Shown: in pieces, positions 28,701 to 40,165 of the stretch | How the letters are laid out: the number at the start of each line of letters is the position of its first letter | Position numbering within the stretch: position 1 is the stretch's first letter | Assembly: GCA_902712845.1 (NCBI GenBank) | Contig: LR743504.1 | Coordinates: 2,206,001 to 2,270,000 of the forward strand | Length of the DNA: 64,000 nucleotides | From: Methylobacterium bullatum | Lineage (GTDB): Bacteria; Pseudomonadota; Alphaproteobacteria; Rhizobiales; Beijerinckiaceae | Direction of reading: 5' to 3' | Position numbers and translations under genes: made by a program | The notes under the pieces: model-generated | Seen by the model: the letters and a program-made list of their open reading frames with translations, nothing else | Told to the model about the DNA's origin: nothing | The model's database searches: none

Positions 28701-30238
28701 CGCGAGATCCGCAACTCGCTCATCTGTGATCCGATCGCCTTGAAGGCATCGGTGAGTGTTGCCGAGTTCTGGACGTCGTAGAACTTGTCCGGGCTGGTGG
28801 CGCAGTTGCGCAGGATGTCGCTGGTTCCCTCGGTCACCTCGACGCGAACCGTGAAGATGGTGATGCCGGCATTCTTCATGTTGGAGCAGAGCGTCGACAG
28901 CCGGGCATTCATGGCGTTCGTGCGGGTGGTCGTATTCGTCGACGTGGTCCCGATCCGGTTCTGCCAGATGAAGCCGAGGCCGGAATAGATCGATGCGTTC
29001 GCGGACGATCCGACGTAGGAGGTGTTCTGGCCGTCCGTCATCAGGACGACGAACTTCCGCGTGTTCTTGTCGTCATAGGGCACACCCTCCGCGAAGGGGG
29101 CGTTCGGAGACAGCAGGTGCCATCCCCAGACCAACCCCATGGCGATGTTCGTGTCGCCGACGATGGTCATCGCGTTGATCGCGTTCGTGAGCGTCGATTG
29201 CGATGTGGTGAGGCGCGTGATGGGCTGGAGTTCGCAGCCGGAATTGGGCCCGTAGAGATACGGAATGTTGCTGCTGATCCGGCCTTTTTGTAATATAGCG
29301 TTCTTTGAATATTTTGTGATCTGGCCCTGTCGCGTGCGATGGTCGGTCACCGACGACGTAGTTGGGTAATCGTACATATAATCGTTGACGGCGTTATTGT
29401 CTTTGTCTGACTCGTCGGGTGCGAAGAAGGGGACGAACAGAGTATTGGGAGTGGCGATCGAGGGCGGCGTGTCCTGGACATCGTAGGGAGACGGCCGGCT
29501 CTCGACGCACCCGCCCCACGGGACGCCCATCTGGCTGAACAGGGCCAGTCGATTCGCCGGGGAGACGAAGATCTCCGAGTGATAGGAAGCCTTTGCATCC
29601 TTATCGAGCCATGGCTGGGTCGCATTTGCGGGCCCCACATTCACGGTCATCGAGAACGGCACGATACCGATCTTAAGGGCGTTGGGCTTGGTGGTGTCGG
29701 CCTCTTTGAAGAGCGTCGTCACGAGGTCGTTGGCGGCAGCTTTCAGGTTGGTGATCTTCGTGCCGCTCATCGATCCGGTATTGTCCAGGACGAGGGCGAT
29801 CTCGAGATTGCCGGAACCGCGCGTGCCGGCGGCTGTGACCGAGACCGGAAAGGCATCGTAGCCGGCGATCTTGGACACGCTGGTCGGGCTCTTGCCGATT
29901 ACTGTCACGGTGATCGTATTGTCCACGCGCGTGGCGGTGATCGTCGTGCCGGTGTCCACGAGTTTGGGAGCGGCGGCCCTGATCTGCTTGTCCGCTCTCG
30001 CCTGGAGGTCGGCATTCGTGGTGGAGAGCGGCAACTTCAGCAAGGAGATCACGGTGGAATCCGCGGCATCCTGGAGGCCCTGTTGGGCCATGGAGTTCAC
30101 GCTGTAATCGATCACGAGCCCCGACAGCATCAACAGGGGAATCGAGAGCAGGGCGAACAGGATGGCAATGGCACCGTCGGTCTCCTTGCGAAACCGACCG
30201 AGTAAATTCATCGCCGAGTGTCTGTTGCGGGTCGTCAT
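28697..30238 (-). CDS. TadG-like pilus protein with von Willebrand factor A domain
   Basis: 513-residue membrane-anchored protein. The N terminus ETDGAIAILFALLSIPLLML is a TadE/TadG-type leader and membrane helix, followed by QGLQDAADSTVI typical of TadG. A VWA domain starts near residue 145 with LEIALVLDNTGSMSGTK, which holds the metal-ion-dependent adhesion motif D-x-T/N-G-S-M-S, and LMTDGQNTS later. The middle has many polar residues, and a short AT-rich patch (29280-29330) uses codons rare in the neighbouring genes. First gene of the three-gene Tad-associated run; no tadA/B/C, rcpA or flp gene is in the window, so the main apparatus is elsewhere. Confidence 0.87.
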   Translation of the reverse strand: MTTRNRHSAMNLLGRFRKETDGAIAILFALLSIPLLMLSGLVIDYSVNSMAQQGLQDAADSTVISLLKLPLSTTNADLQARADKQIRAAAPKLVDTGTTITATRVDNTITVTVIGKSPTSVSKIAGYDAFPVSVTAAGTRGSGNLEIALVLDNTGSMSGTKITNLKAAANDLVTTLFKEADTTKPNALKIGIVPFSMTVNVGPANATQPWLDKDAKASYHSEIFVSPANRLALFSQMGVPWGGCVESRPSPYDVQDTPPSIATPNTLFVPFFAPDESDKDNNAVNDYMYDYPTTSSVTDHRTRQGQITKYSKNAILQKGRISSNIPYLYGPNSGCELQPITRLTTSQSTLTNAINAMTIVGDTNIAMGLVWGWHLLSPNAPFAEGVPYDDKNTRKFVVLMTDGQNTSYVGSSANASIYSGLGFIWQNRIGTTSTNTTTRTNAMNARLSTLCSNMKNAGITIFTVRVEVTEGTSDILRNCATSPDKFYDVQNSATLTDAFKAIGSQMSELRISR

Positions 30239-30416
30239 GCCCCGAGGCGTAGGATGAACCTTCTAACGGAACACTAAACCCCGCCGGCCCTCGGCAGTCG
30301 GCGGGAGACAAGGTCGATGAATGTCAACAACCCGTAAATCAAACGGATGACCTTCAGTGTGTTCCCCCAGGCGAGTACCAGCAAGGTATCGCTGCTGCTG
30401 GCAAGCGCCAATACCC

Positions 30417-31442
30417 TCAACCCTGACGTGCCGTTCCGCCGAGGTGGAATACGCGATGCGGAACGAGCTCGCCACGTTCGACGTCGCCGACGGCCACGAG
30501 GATGCCGCCGCAGGTGGCAAAAGCCTTGCCCTCCGTGGGGGCGTCCTGCCCCCGGAGGAGAACCGGCTGGCCCCGCATCAGACGAAGCGCCATGTCGCGC
30601 GAGACGGCCACCGAGACGACTGCGTCGAGGGCCGTCTCAACGGGCTGGAGATGAGCGGCGTTGCCGTCCGGACCGCCCTCTTCGAGGGTAGCCACGAGGC
30701 AGGATTCGGCTTCTGCGAAGGGGCCGACGCGGGTGCGGCGGAGCGCCGAGACATGGCCGTAACATCCGAGGACGCGGCCGAGATCACGGGCGATGGCGCG
30801 CACATAGGTGCCCTTGCCGCATTCGGCAGAAATGACGGTGCGATCGGGCGTGTGTTCCACCACCGCGAGATGATCAATCTGGACCGGGCGCGGCACGAGC
30901 TCCACCACTTCGCCGTCCCGGGCGAGATCGTAGGCGCGCTCGCCGGCGATCTTGATGGCCGAGTAGCGCGGCGGCACCTGCTCGATAGCGCCGATGAAGG
31001 CGGGGAGGGCTGCCTCGACGAGGGCGCGATCCGGCCGCGTGTCGCTGGTAGCAACCGGACGACCTTCCGCATCGTCGGTATCCGTCTCGATGCCCCAGGT
31101 CACGGTGAAGATGTAGGCCTTGCGGCCATCCATGACGAAGGGAACGGTCTTGGTCGCTTCTCCGAGGGCGATCGGCAGGATGCCGGAGGCCAGCGGATCG
31201 AGCGTGCCGGCGTGGCCCGCCTTCTTGGCGTTGAAGGCACGCTTCACCACGGCGACCGCATGGGTCGACGTCATGCCGACGCCCTTGTCGAGGATCACCC
31301 AACCGTTCACGTCGCGGCGCTTGGGCCGATCGGAGCCTTGGCCCCGCTGCTGGCGGCGGCCTTTGGAAGGGCTTTCCTCGCCGGAACGGTGGTGCGGCGG
31401 GGAGGCGACGTCGGAATGCTCGATCGTCGGATCGTTGATCAT
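30417..31442 (-). CDS. truB: tRNA pseudouridine-55 synthase
   Basis: 341-residue enzyme making pseudouridine 55 in the T-loop of tRNAs. The core has GWVILDKGVGMTSTHAV, the catalytic KKAGHAGTLDPLASGILP (nucleophilic Asp of the G-T-L-D-P motif), KAYIFTVTWGIETDTDD and, towards the middle, CGKGTYVRAIARDLG. The ~50-residue N-terminal extension is basic and rich in Arg/Gln, which is common in alphaproteobacterial TruB. It is 134 bases downstream of rbfA in the same direction and closes the rimP-nusA-ylxR-infB-rbfA-truB block. Confidence 0.95.
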   Translation of the reverse strand: MINDPTIEHSDVASPPHHRSGEESPSKGRRQQRGQGSDRPKRRDVNGWVILDKGVGMTSTHAVAVVKRAFNAKKAGHAGTLDPLASGILPIALGEATKTVPFVMDGRKAYIFTVTWGIETDTDDAEGRPVATSDTRPDRALVEAALPAFIGAIEQVPPRYSAIKIAGERAYDLARDGEVVELVPRPVQIDHLAVVEHTPDRTVISAECGKGTYVRAIARDLGRVLGCYGHVSALRRTRVGPFAEAESCLVATLEEGGPDGNAAHLQPVETALDAVVSVAVSRDMALRLMRGQPVLLRGQDAPTEGKAFATCGGILVAVGDVERGELVPHRVFHLGGTARQG

Positions 31443-31576
31443 GATGTCCTCGTCGGCGGCGAGATGGAAGCAGCGGCCACTGCAGCCGGAAATGCTTACT
31501 CTACGCCAGGGTCAGTTCGTGATGGGGTGTAACGGAGGGCTCGGGTCGCTGGGGTCGATCTGTATGGCCACGATGC

Positions 31577-32008
31577 TCAGTTCTGAGTATCGCCGTCCCG
31601 ATCGTCCGAATCCTGGGGTTGGGATTCTAGATCGCGCCGGACCTTCTCGCTCCTGAGAAGGGCGTCGATGCGATCCGCCTCGTCGAACGTCTCGTCACGG
31701 AGGAAGCGCAGATCGGGGGCGAATTTCAGGTTCACGCGCCGGGCGACTTCCTGGCGCAGCGCCTTCTTGTTGCGCTCCAGGGCCGCGATGACAGGTTTCT
31801 CGTCGAGCCCGCCGAGCGGCATGATGTAGGCCGTCGCGATCTTGAGATCCGGGGACATCCGCACTTCCGGCACGGTGATGACGTGCGAGCCGAGGACGGG
31901 ATCCTGGATGTCACCGCGTTGAAGCACCTCGGCGATGGCGTGCCGCACGAGCTCGGCCACGCGCTGCTGTCGCTGCGAGGGACCGCTGGGGTTTGGTTTC
32001 TGAGCCAT
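31577..32008 (-). CDS. rbfA: Ribosome-binding factor A
   Basis: 143-residue KH-fold protein that helps mature the 16S rRNA 5' end of the 30S subunit. The core runs from [24 protein letters not shown] through [25 protein letters not shown] to [24 protein letters not shown], the usual RbfA signatures. A ~20-residue acidic tail follows. It lies 141 bases after infB and is separated from it by a strong hairpin with a T-rich tract, so part of its transcription may start separately. Confidence 0.94.
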   Translation of the reverse strand: MAQKPNPSGPSQRQQRVAELVRHAIAEVLQRGDIQDPVLGSHVITVPEVRMSPDLKIATAYIMPLGGLDEKPVIAALERNKKALRQEVARRVNLKFAPDLRFLRDETFDEADRIDALLRSEKVRRDLESQPQDSDDRDGDTQN

Positions 32009-32077
32009 GATCGCTTGGTCTCGGATCCGGGATCGCCTGGAGGGGGCAGCCCACCTTGCGGGGGCGCATCGACGTGC

Positions 32078-32127
32078 CGGCCCTCTTCAAAACAAAACGG
32101 CGGCTGCAGCGCGCGCTGCAGCCGCCG
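32078..32127 (-). terminator. Intrinsic terminator between infB and rbfA
   Basis: Perfect 13-bp palindrome CGGCGGCTGCAGC / GCTGCAGCCGCCG (32098-32110 and 32115-32127, 4-base loop). On the minus strand it is followed by CCGTTTTGTTTTGAAG, a T-rich tract. Read in the direction of infB it is a good Rho-independent terminator or attenuator ahead of rbfA-truB. Confidence 0.75.
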
Positions 32128-32149
32128 GGTTCGTCTGGCCGCGTCGCTG

Positions 32150-35071
<2,922 letters not shown>

Positions 35072-35890
35072 TCAGTCCAAACCCTGAGGGTTTCCATCGT
35101 CCCGTGAACCGGCAAACTGCTGTGCGCCGGGTAAATCCGTCTCGTCGTCGTCCTGCAGAGTCGAAGCGGTCTGCCCTGTTCGGGCGTAACCGGCCCCCTC
35201 GGCCGTCGTGGGCTTGCCCTCGAAAGAGCGTAGCCGACGCCAACGCGCAAGGCAGCCGGTGCTTCCGACTCCTGCGACAAGCGCCGCATGTATCACATGA
35301 TCCCGACCCAAGGCCATGTCCAATTCTTCATTGGACAAATCATCGATGACCGGGACACGGGATATGGCATCGCCATGCCTCCGGTGCAATGCCGCCGCGA
35401 TCTTCCGTCTGCCATCCGCACTGCCATCCGAGGCCTGTATCACGGCGGCAACGCCGGTCTTGTCGCCGATCGCGGCTTCAACCTTGGCGAAGCCGGCCAC
35501 CAGGCAACCCGCCTTGTTGGCGAGCGACAGGGACTGGCGCAGGTCCTCGCGCAGGATCGCGCCGATCCGGTCGCCCAGATCCGCCGGTGCCGCGGCATCC
35601 TTGGTCTTGAAGGCACGCTGGAACAGCCGCTTCTTCAAGGCCGCTTCCACGGTGACGCGATCGGCGGTGAGCCATGCACCGCGCCCTGGCAGTTTCGCTT
35701 TCAGATCGGTCACCACCTCGCCGTCCGGCGACAGAACGAACCGAATCATCCCATCGGGATTTTGGGAGACCCGGCTGACGAGGCATGTGCGCATTGCATT
35801 GCGCCGGCCGCGCCCGAGACCGGAGTCGAGCAGCGTGCTCGGCTCCGGCTCGGCGGCATCGTCCGCGACATCTGCGTATTCGCCCGTCAT
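35072..35890 (-). CDS. ylxR: YlxR-domain (DUF448) RNA-binding protein
   Basis: 272-residue protein made of two parts. Residues ~30-110 are the YlxR/DUF448 domain with RRNAMRTCLVSRVSQ and LPGRGAWLTADRVTVEAALKK. Residues ~120-220 resemble an L7Ae-like RNA-binding fold (LANKAGCLVAGFAKVEAAIGD...AAVIQASDGSADG). The C-terminal tail is low-complexity. The start is the ATG giving MTGEYADV, since the longer frame has no family match. It is between nusA and infB, the canonical order, and probably binds structured RNA; the exact role is unknown. Confidence 0.88.
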   Translation of the reverse strand: MTGEYADVADDAAEPEPSTLLDSGLGRGRRNAMRTCLVSRVSQNPDGMIRFVLSPDGEVVTDLKAKLPGRGAWLTADRVTVEAALKKRLFQRAFKTKDAAAPADLGDRIGAILREDLRQSLSLANKAGCLVAGFAKVEAAIGDKTGVAAVIQASDGSADGRRKIAAALHRRHGDAISRVPVIDDLSNEELDMALGRDHVIHAALVAGVGSTGCLARWRRLRSFEGKPTTAEGAGYARTGQTASTLQDDDETDLPGAQQFAGSRDDGNPQGLD

Positions 35891-36100
35891 GCGGCGGTCG
35901 GATCCCTGTTGATCGTCGCATGGACCGCAACAATTCGCGGCCCTATCGCCTTGCAATCCACCGGCATCCTCCACGTGAGATGCCGAAACGGTGCGGAGGC
36001 ACTCTCCGGTCGGCCCTAAGAGTCCCGGACCCCTCCATGGAGGACCGCCGAGGCGGGCGCTTCAGGGTAGGGAGCGCCTGGCTCGCCCGGAACGCCGTCC

Positions 36101-37702
36101 TCAGACCGCCTCGGGCTCTCCGTCGGTGGTCTCGGCCTCATCCGCCTCGACCGGCGCCTCGATCCATCCGGCCTTGACGCGGGCCGCCATGATCATGGCT
36201 TCCGCTTCAGCGCGGGAGATCTCGAACCCGTCGAGATAGCCGGCATGCTTGGTGGCCTCGGGGCCACGTCCCTCGGTGTAGCCAACGAGATCGTCCGTGG
36301 CGCAGCCAGCGAGATCTTCCACCGACTTCACGTCGTTTTCGCCCAGCGCCACCAGCATCGGTGTGGTCACGCCGTCGATTTCGCGCAGTTCGTCGGCGAC
36401 GCCGAGTTCCTGGCGCTTGGCGTCGAACTCCGATTCGACACGAGCGAGGTGATCCTGGGCGCGGGCCTGGATCTCGGTGCCGCTTTCCTCGTCGAGGCCC
36501 TGGATGTTGGCGAGTTCACCCGGCTCGACATAGGCGATTTCCTCCACGTTCCGGAAACCTTCCGCGGCGAGGAGCTGGCCCACCGTCTCGTCGACGTCGA
36601 GGGCCGCCATGAAGACAGCGGTGCGTTCGGCGAATTCCTTCTGGCGCCGCTCGGATTCCTCGGCCTCGGTGAGGATGTCGATGTCCCACCCGGTGAGCTG
36701 CGAGGCGAGGCGCACGTTCTGGCCGCGACGGCCGATGGCCAGCGAGAGCTGGTCGTCGGGCACCACCACCTCGATGCGGTCGGCCTCCTCGTCGAGGACC
36801 ACCTTAACCACCTCCGCGGGCTGGAGCGCGTTGACGATGAAGGTCGCCTGATCTTCCGACCACGGGATGATGTCGACCTTCTCGCCCTGCAGCTCGCCGA
36901 CCACCGCCTGGACGCGGGAGCCGCGCATGCCGACGCAGGCACCGACGGGGTCGATAGAGCCGTCCCGTGAGATCACGGCGATCTTGGCGCGCGAGCCCGG
37001 ATCGCGGGCCACCGCCTTCACTTCGACGATGCCGTCGTAGATCTCCGGCACTTCCTGGCCGAAGAGCTTGGCCATGAATTGCGGGTGGGAGCGCGACAGG
37101 AAGATCTGCGGGCCACGCACTTCGCGACGCACGTCGAACAGATAGGAACGGATACGGTCGCCGGGGCGGAAGGTCTCGCGCGGGATCATCTCGTCGCGGC
37201 GCACGATGCCCTCACCGCGTCCCAGATCGACGATGACGTTGCCGTACTCCACCCGCTTGACCAGGCCGTTGACGATCTCGCCGATGCGGTCCTTGTACTC
37301 GTCGAACTGGCGGTCGCGCTCGGCGTCGCGCACCTTCTGGACGATGACCTGCTTGGCCGATTGGGCGGCGACGCGACCGAAATCGAAGGGTGGCAGGGTG
37401 TCGGAGATCACGTCTCCTACCAGGGCCCCGGGATTGTAGCGGCGGGCCTGATCGAGGGTGACCTCGCGGGCATCGTTCTCGACCTCGTCCACCACCACGA
37501 GGTGGCGCGACAGGCGGAGCGCCCCGGTCTTTGGGTCGATCTCGGCATGGACGTCCGTCTCGGCACCGTAGCGCGAGCGGGCGGCCTTCGCGATGGCCTC
37601 CTCCATGGCATCGATGACGATGGAACGGTCGATCACCTTCTCACGGGCGACCGCTTCGGCGATCTGCAGGAGTTCGAGCCTGTTGGCGCTGACGACAGCC
37701 AT
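36101..37702 (-). CDS. nusA: Transcription termination/antitermination protein NusA
   Basis: 533-residue RNA-polymerase-associated factor. It has the N-terminal polymerase-binding domain ([19 protein letters not shown]), the S1 domain ([21 protein letters not shown]), two KH domains ([21 protein letters not shown] and [21 protein letters not shown]) and C-terminal repeats. These repeats carry helix-hairpin-helix-type segments and an acidic tail, as in alphaproteobacterial NusA. It lies between rimP and ylxR. Confidence 0.96.
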   Translation of the reverse strand: MAVVSANRLELLQIAEAVAREKVIDRSIVIDAMEEAIAKAARSRYGAETDVHAEIDPKTGALRLSRHLVVVDEVENDAREVTLDQARRYNPGALVGDVISDTLPPFDFGRVAAQSAKQVIVQKVRDAERDRQFDEYKDRIGEIVNGLVKRVEYGNVIVDLGRGEGIVRRDEMIPRETFRPGDRIRSYLFDVRREVRGPQIFLSRSHPQFMAKLFGQEVPEIYDGIVEVKAVARDPGSRAKIAVISRDGSIDPVGACVGMRGSRVQAVVGELQGEKVDIIPWSEDQATFIVNALQPAEVVKVVLDEEADRIEVVVPDDQLSLAIGRRGQNVRLASQLTGWDIDILTEAEESERRQKEFAERTAVFMAALDVDETVGQLLAAEGFRNVEEIAYVEPGELANIQGLDEESGTEIQARAQDHLARVESEFDAKRQELGVADELREIDGVTTPMLVALGENDVKSVEDLAGCATDDLVGYTEGRGPEATKHAGYLDGFEISRAEAEAMIMAARVKAGWIEAPVEADEAETTDGEPEAV

Positions 37703-37786
37703 CGGATTTCGTCCTTCTCTTCGTCATGTGTTTTTCGGAAACCCCGGCGTGCCATCGGGCATCCGCATGGGCTCCGGGCCGATGTT

Positions 37787-38560
37787 TTAGTGAAGCTTGC
37801 CGTCGTCCTTGACCCGCACCGCCTTGGTGCGGACTGGCTTGGCCTTGTTGGCCCGGCTCGCCTCGGTTTCGATCTTTTCGGGCTTGGGCTTGACCGACGC
37901 CTTTGGCTTCAGCGGCCGCTCGACCTTCTTCTTGAGAGGGGCGGGGGGCTCGATCTCGCCCTCGGCACCCTCTTCGATCTCGACTTCGTCCTCATCGTCC
38001 AGCATCGGCGGCGGCCCTCCGCCGCGTCGCAGCGATTCGCGCACGAGATCGTCGGTGAGGACGAGGTAGGCGTCGCCGAGATCGCGAAGGGGCAGGTCGA
38101 TGCGGCTCGGCAGGCCTTCCTTCACGTCGGGCAGATCGATCGGCACCGTGAGGCCATCCGCGTTGGGGGCTCGGATGATCCCGCGAAAACGCTTGCGCCC
38201 CTCGAGGGGCACCGCCAGTTCGATCTTGGCTTCGTAGCCGGCCCAACGCTCGAAATCGACGGCCCGTACCAGCGGCCGGTCGATGCCGGGGGAGGAGATC
38301 TCCAGATAATAGGCCTTGCCCACCGGGTCGTCGAGATCGAGCAGAGGCGAGATCGCCCGGCTCACGGTCTCGCAATCGTCCACCGTCATGGTGCCGTCCG
38401 GCCGCTCGGCCATGATCTGCACGGTGCAGCCGTTGGCGCTCGACACCCGCACCCGGACCACGCGATAGCCGAGGCCCTCGATCGAAGCCTCGATGACCTG
38501 CACGACCCGTGCGGCGACGCCGGTCTCGGTGATCAGACGTTTTTCGGAAGTGTCCGCCAT
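37787..38560 (-). CDS. rimP: Ribosome maturation factor RimP
   Basis: 257-residue protein for 30S subunit maturation. The conserved core spans residues ~5-165: [43 protein letters not shown], and [14 protein letters not shown], the typical SSPGxDRPL motif. A lysine/proline/acid-rich C-terminal extension of ~90 residues follows, as in many Methylobacteriaceae. The start is the ATG giving MADTSEKRL, since the longer frame has no similarity and begins within the leader. First gene of the nusA-infB operon; the leader upstream contains a terminator-like hairpin. Confidence 0.93.
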   Translation of the reverse strand: MADTSEKRLITETGVAARVVQVIEASIEGLGYRVVRVRVSSANGCTVQIMAERPDGTMTVDDCETVSRAISPLLDLDDPVGKAYYLEISSPGIDRPLVRAVDFERWAGYEAKIELAVPLEGRKRFRGIIRAPNADGLTVPIDLPDVKEGLPSRIDLPLRDLGDAYLVLTDDLVRESLRRGGGPPPMLDDEDEVEIEEGAEGEIEPPAPLKKKVERPLKPKASVKPKPEKIETEASRANKAKPVRTKAVRVKDDGKLH

Positions 38561-38618
38561 GCTGCGCTGTACGTCCGGCCTTGCGTGAAGCGATCCGGTG
38601 CGAGAGGCGTTGCGGCAA

Positions 38619-38649
38619 TAAAAAAGAGCGGACCCGGTGGGGCCCACTC
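38619..38649 (-). terminator. Leader terminator / attenuator candidate upstream of rimP
   Basis: On the minus strand the stem GAGTGGGCCC-CACC-GGGTCCGCTC (two G-U pairs) is followed at once by TTTTTTATT. It lies 59 bases before the rimP ATG and downstream of a promoter-like region at ~38680-38720. A terminator inside the leader, with no gene upstream on this strand, suggests transcription attenuation of the rimP-nusA-infB operon. Confidence 0.6.
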
Positions 38650-38664
38650 CCGAACCGCAGCCTC

Positions 38665-38716
38665 AAGACTGCAACCAGAACTGATGGTCTATAAGTAGTC
38701 TGATCGTTGCAGTCTT
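38665..38716. promoter_or_regulatory. 11-bp inverted repeat around probable rimP promoter
   Basis: AAGACTGCAAC (38665-38675) and GTTGCAGTCTT (38706-38716) are perfect inverted repeats 30 bases apart. On the minus strand TTGAAA (just outside the right arm) could be a -35 element and TACTTATAG between the arms a -10. The repeat could be an operator or an antiterminator arm; the divergent 38800 gene shares this region. Confidence 0.5.
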
Positions 38717-38799
38717 TCAAGCGATTTCGCGGGCCGTTCGTCGGCAGGGCGCGTCAATGCCGCTCCGCCCCCGTGAACTCACCACAGGGAGCCTCGCCC

Positions 38800-39468
38800 A
38801 TGCCCGCCGATCCGTCTTTCGGCCCCGACCCGGACTGCCTTCACCCGGTCCCGGGCCACAGCCGCATCACCTTCATCCGCAATCTCACCCTGCCGCCGAA
38901 TGTCGAGGTCGGCGCCTACACCTATTACGACGACCCTGCCGGCCCGGAGGCCTTCCTCGACAACGTGCTCTACCATTTCGCCTTCCTCGGCGACCGCCTG
39001 CGAATCGGTCGCTTCTGCGCGCTTGCGGCGGGCACGCGCTTCCTCATGAATGGGGGCAACCACCGCGTTGAGGCGCCCTCGACCTATCCGTTCGTCATCT
39101 TCGGCGGCGCCTGGGCCGGGCGCTTCCCGGAGGAGGCGGCTTTCCCCCATCGCGGCGACACAATGATCGGCAACGATGTCTGGCTCGGCCACGACAGCAC
39201 GATCCTGCCCGGAATCCACATCGGCGACGGTGCCGTGGTCGCCGCCAAATCCGTGGTCACCCGCGACGTACCTCCCTACGCCATCGTCGCCGGCAACCCG
39301 GCCACGCTCGTGCGGATGCGCGTACCGCCCGATATCGCCGCGCGACTCCAGGCCGTGGCGTGGTGGGACTGGGATGCCGAGCGGATCACCCGGTGCCTGC
39401 CGGCGATCAGTGGTGGGGACGTGGCGGCGTTGGAAGCAGAGGCGGCCGGGGGGCTGAGCAACGGGTGA
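38800..39468 (+). CDS. CatB-related xenobiotic O-acetyltransferase
   Basis: 222-residue left-handed β-helix acyltransferase of the chloramphenicol/streptogramin acetyltransferase type (CatB/VatD). The hexapeptide-repeat region includes VGAYTYYDDP and GNDVWLGHDSTILPGIHIGDG followed by IVAGNPA; His of GGNHRVE matches the catalytic position. The start ATG follows a CAGGGAGCC purine-rich site; a longer reading would cross the rimP promoter. Family members acetylate hydroxyls of antibiotics or of cell-surface sugars; chloramphenicol resistance cannot be claimed. It marks the left edge of a small accessory island. Confidence 0.83.
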   Translation: MPADPSFGPDPDCLHPVPGHSRITFIRNLTLPPNVEVGAYTYYDDPAGPEAFLDNVLYHFAFLGDRLRIGRFCALAAGTRFLMNGGNHRVEAPSTYPFVIFGGAWAGRFPEEAAFPHRGDTMIGNDVWLGHDSTILPGIHIGDGAVVAAKSVVTRDVPPYAIVAGNPATLVRMRVPPDIAARLQAVAWWDWDAERITRCLPAISGGDVAALEAEAAGGLSNG

Positions 39469-39481
39469 GCCTGCATCCGCT

Positions 39482-40165
39482 TCAGAAAGGGTACCGACCG
39501 GGAGACCAGTAGGGCTCCAACGGCGACCCGACGATGGTCTCCGCCTCCCAGCGGCGTAGGATCGCGAAGAGCGCGTCCCGGTCCGCCGCCCGCAAGGGTT
39601 CATCGAGCAGGCGAAGCCGGTCGTGCATCTGCTGTTCGAACGCGTTCTCGGGGATGTAACCGCTGAAATAGAGCGGTCGCATCGAAGCCCAGATCTCCTG
39701 GGCTTTCTCGATCTCGTCGAGGGCGATGCAGGCAGCGAGATGCCAGTCCTTGTTGAGAAAACCGGCGCAGTACGGGTGAGTCCGTAAGAATTCCAGGCAC
39801 TTGCGGCCGGTATCCAGCGGCCGGAGGGCCGAGAGGGCCACTGCCTCGACCTGACACACGAAATCCTCGTAGATGTCGGGATCGGACCAGAACCAACCAT
39901 AGCCTCCGGGAAAGCGACCGGATCGCTGGATTTCATCGCCGCCCCGTCCAAGGTCCTGCCAGGACCGCGTTTCGTGCATGAAGAACGGAACGAGGTGCCA
40001 ACTCACCACACAGACTTTCGGGCTGGAGATCCGGTCGACGCGAATCAGCCGTCCCACGGGACCCACCGGCTTCAGCCAAACCTTGTTCCTGCCGGCCGGG
40101 ACCAGATCCAGGTTGGCTTGCAGCAATGGCGCGTACAGGCCTTTGATCTGCTGCTTCGTCGTCAT
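39482..40165 (-). CDS. Hypothetical protein, possible immunity protein
   Basis: 227-residue protein with no recognised domain. It is acidic-to-neutral, cytoplasmic and rich in aromatic residues in the middle (WFWSDPDIYEDF). It starts one base before the stop of the upstream 362-residue gene that has toxin-like features (stop and start share a base), so the two are co-translated. This toxin-then-small-gene order is typical of effector/immunity pairs, which is the only reason for suggesting an immunity role. Function is otherwise unknown. Confidence 0.55.
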   Translation of the reverse strand: MTTKQQIKGLYAPLLQANLDLVPAGRNKVWLKPVGPVGRLIRVDRISSPKVCVVSWHLVPFFMHETRSWQDLGRGGDEIQRSGRFPGGYGWFWSDPDIYEDFVCQVEAVALSALRPLDTGRKCLEFLRTHPYCAGFLNKDWHLAACIALDEIEKAQEIWASMRPLYFSGYIPENAFEQQMHDRLRLLDEPLRAADRDALFAILRRWEAETIVGSPLEPYWSPGRYPF

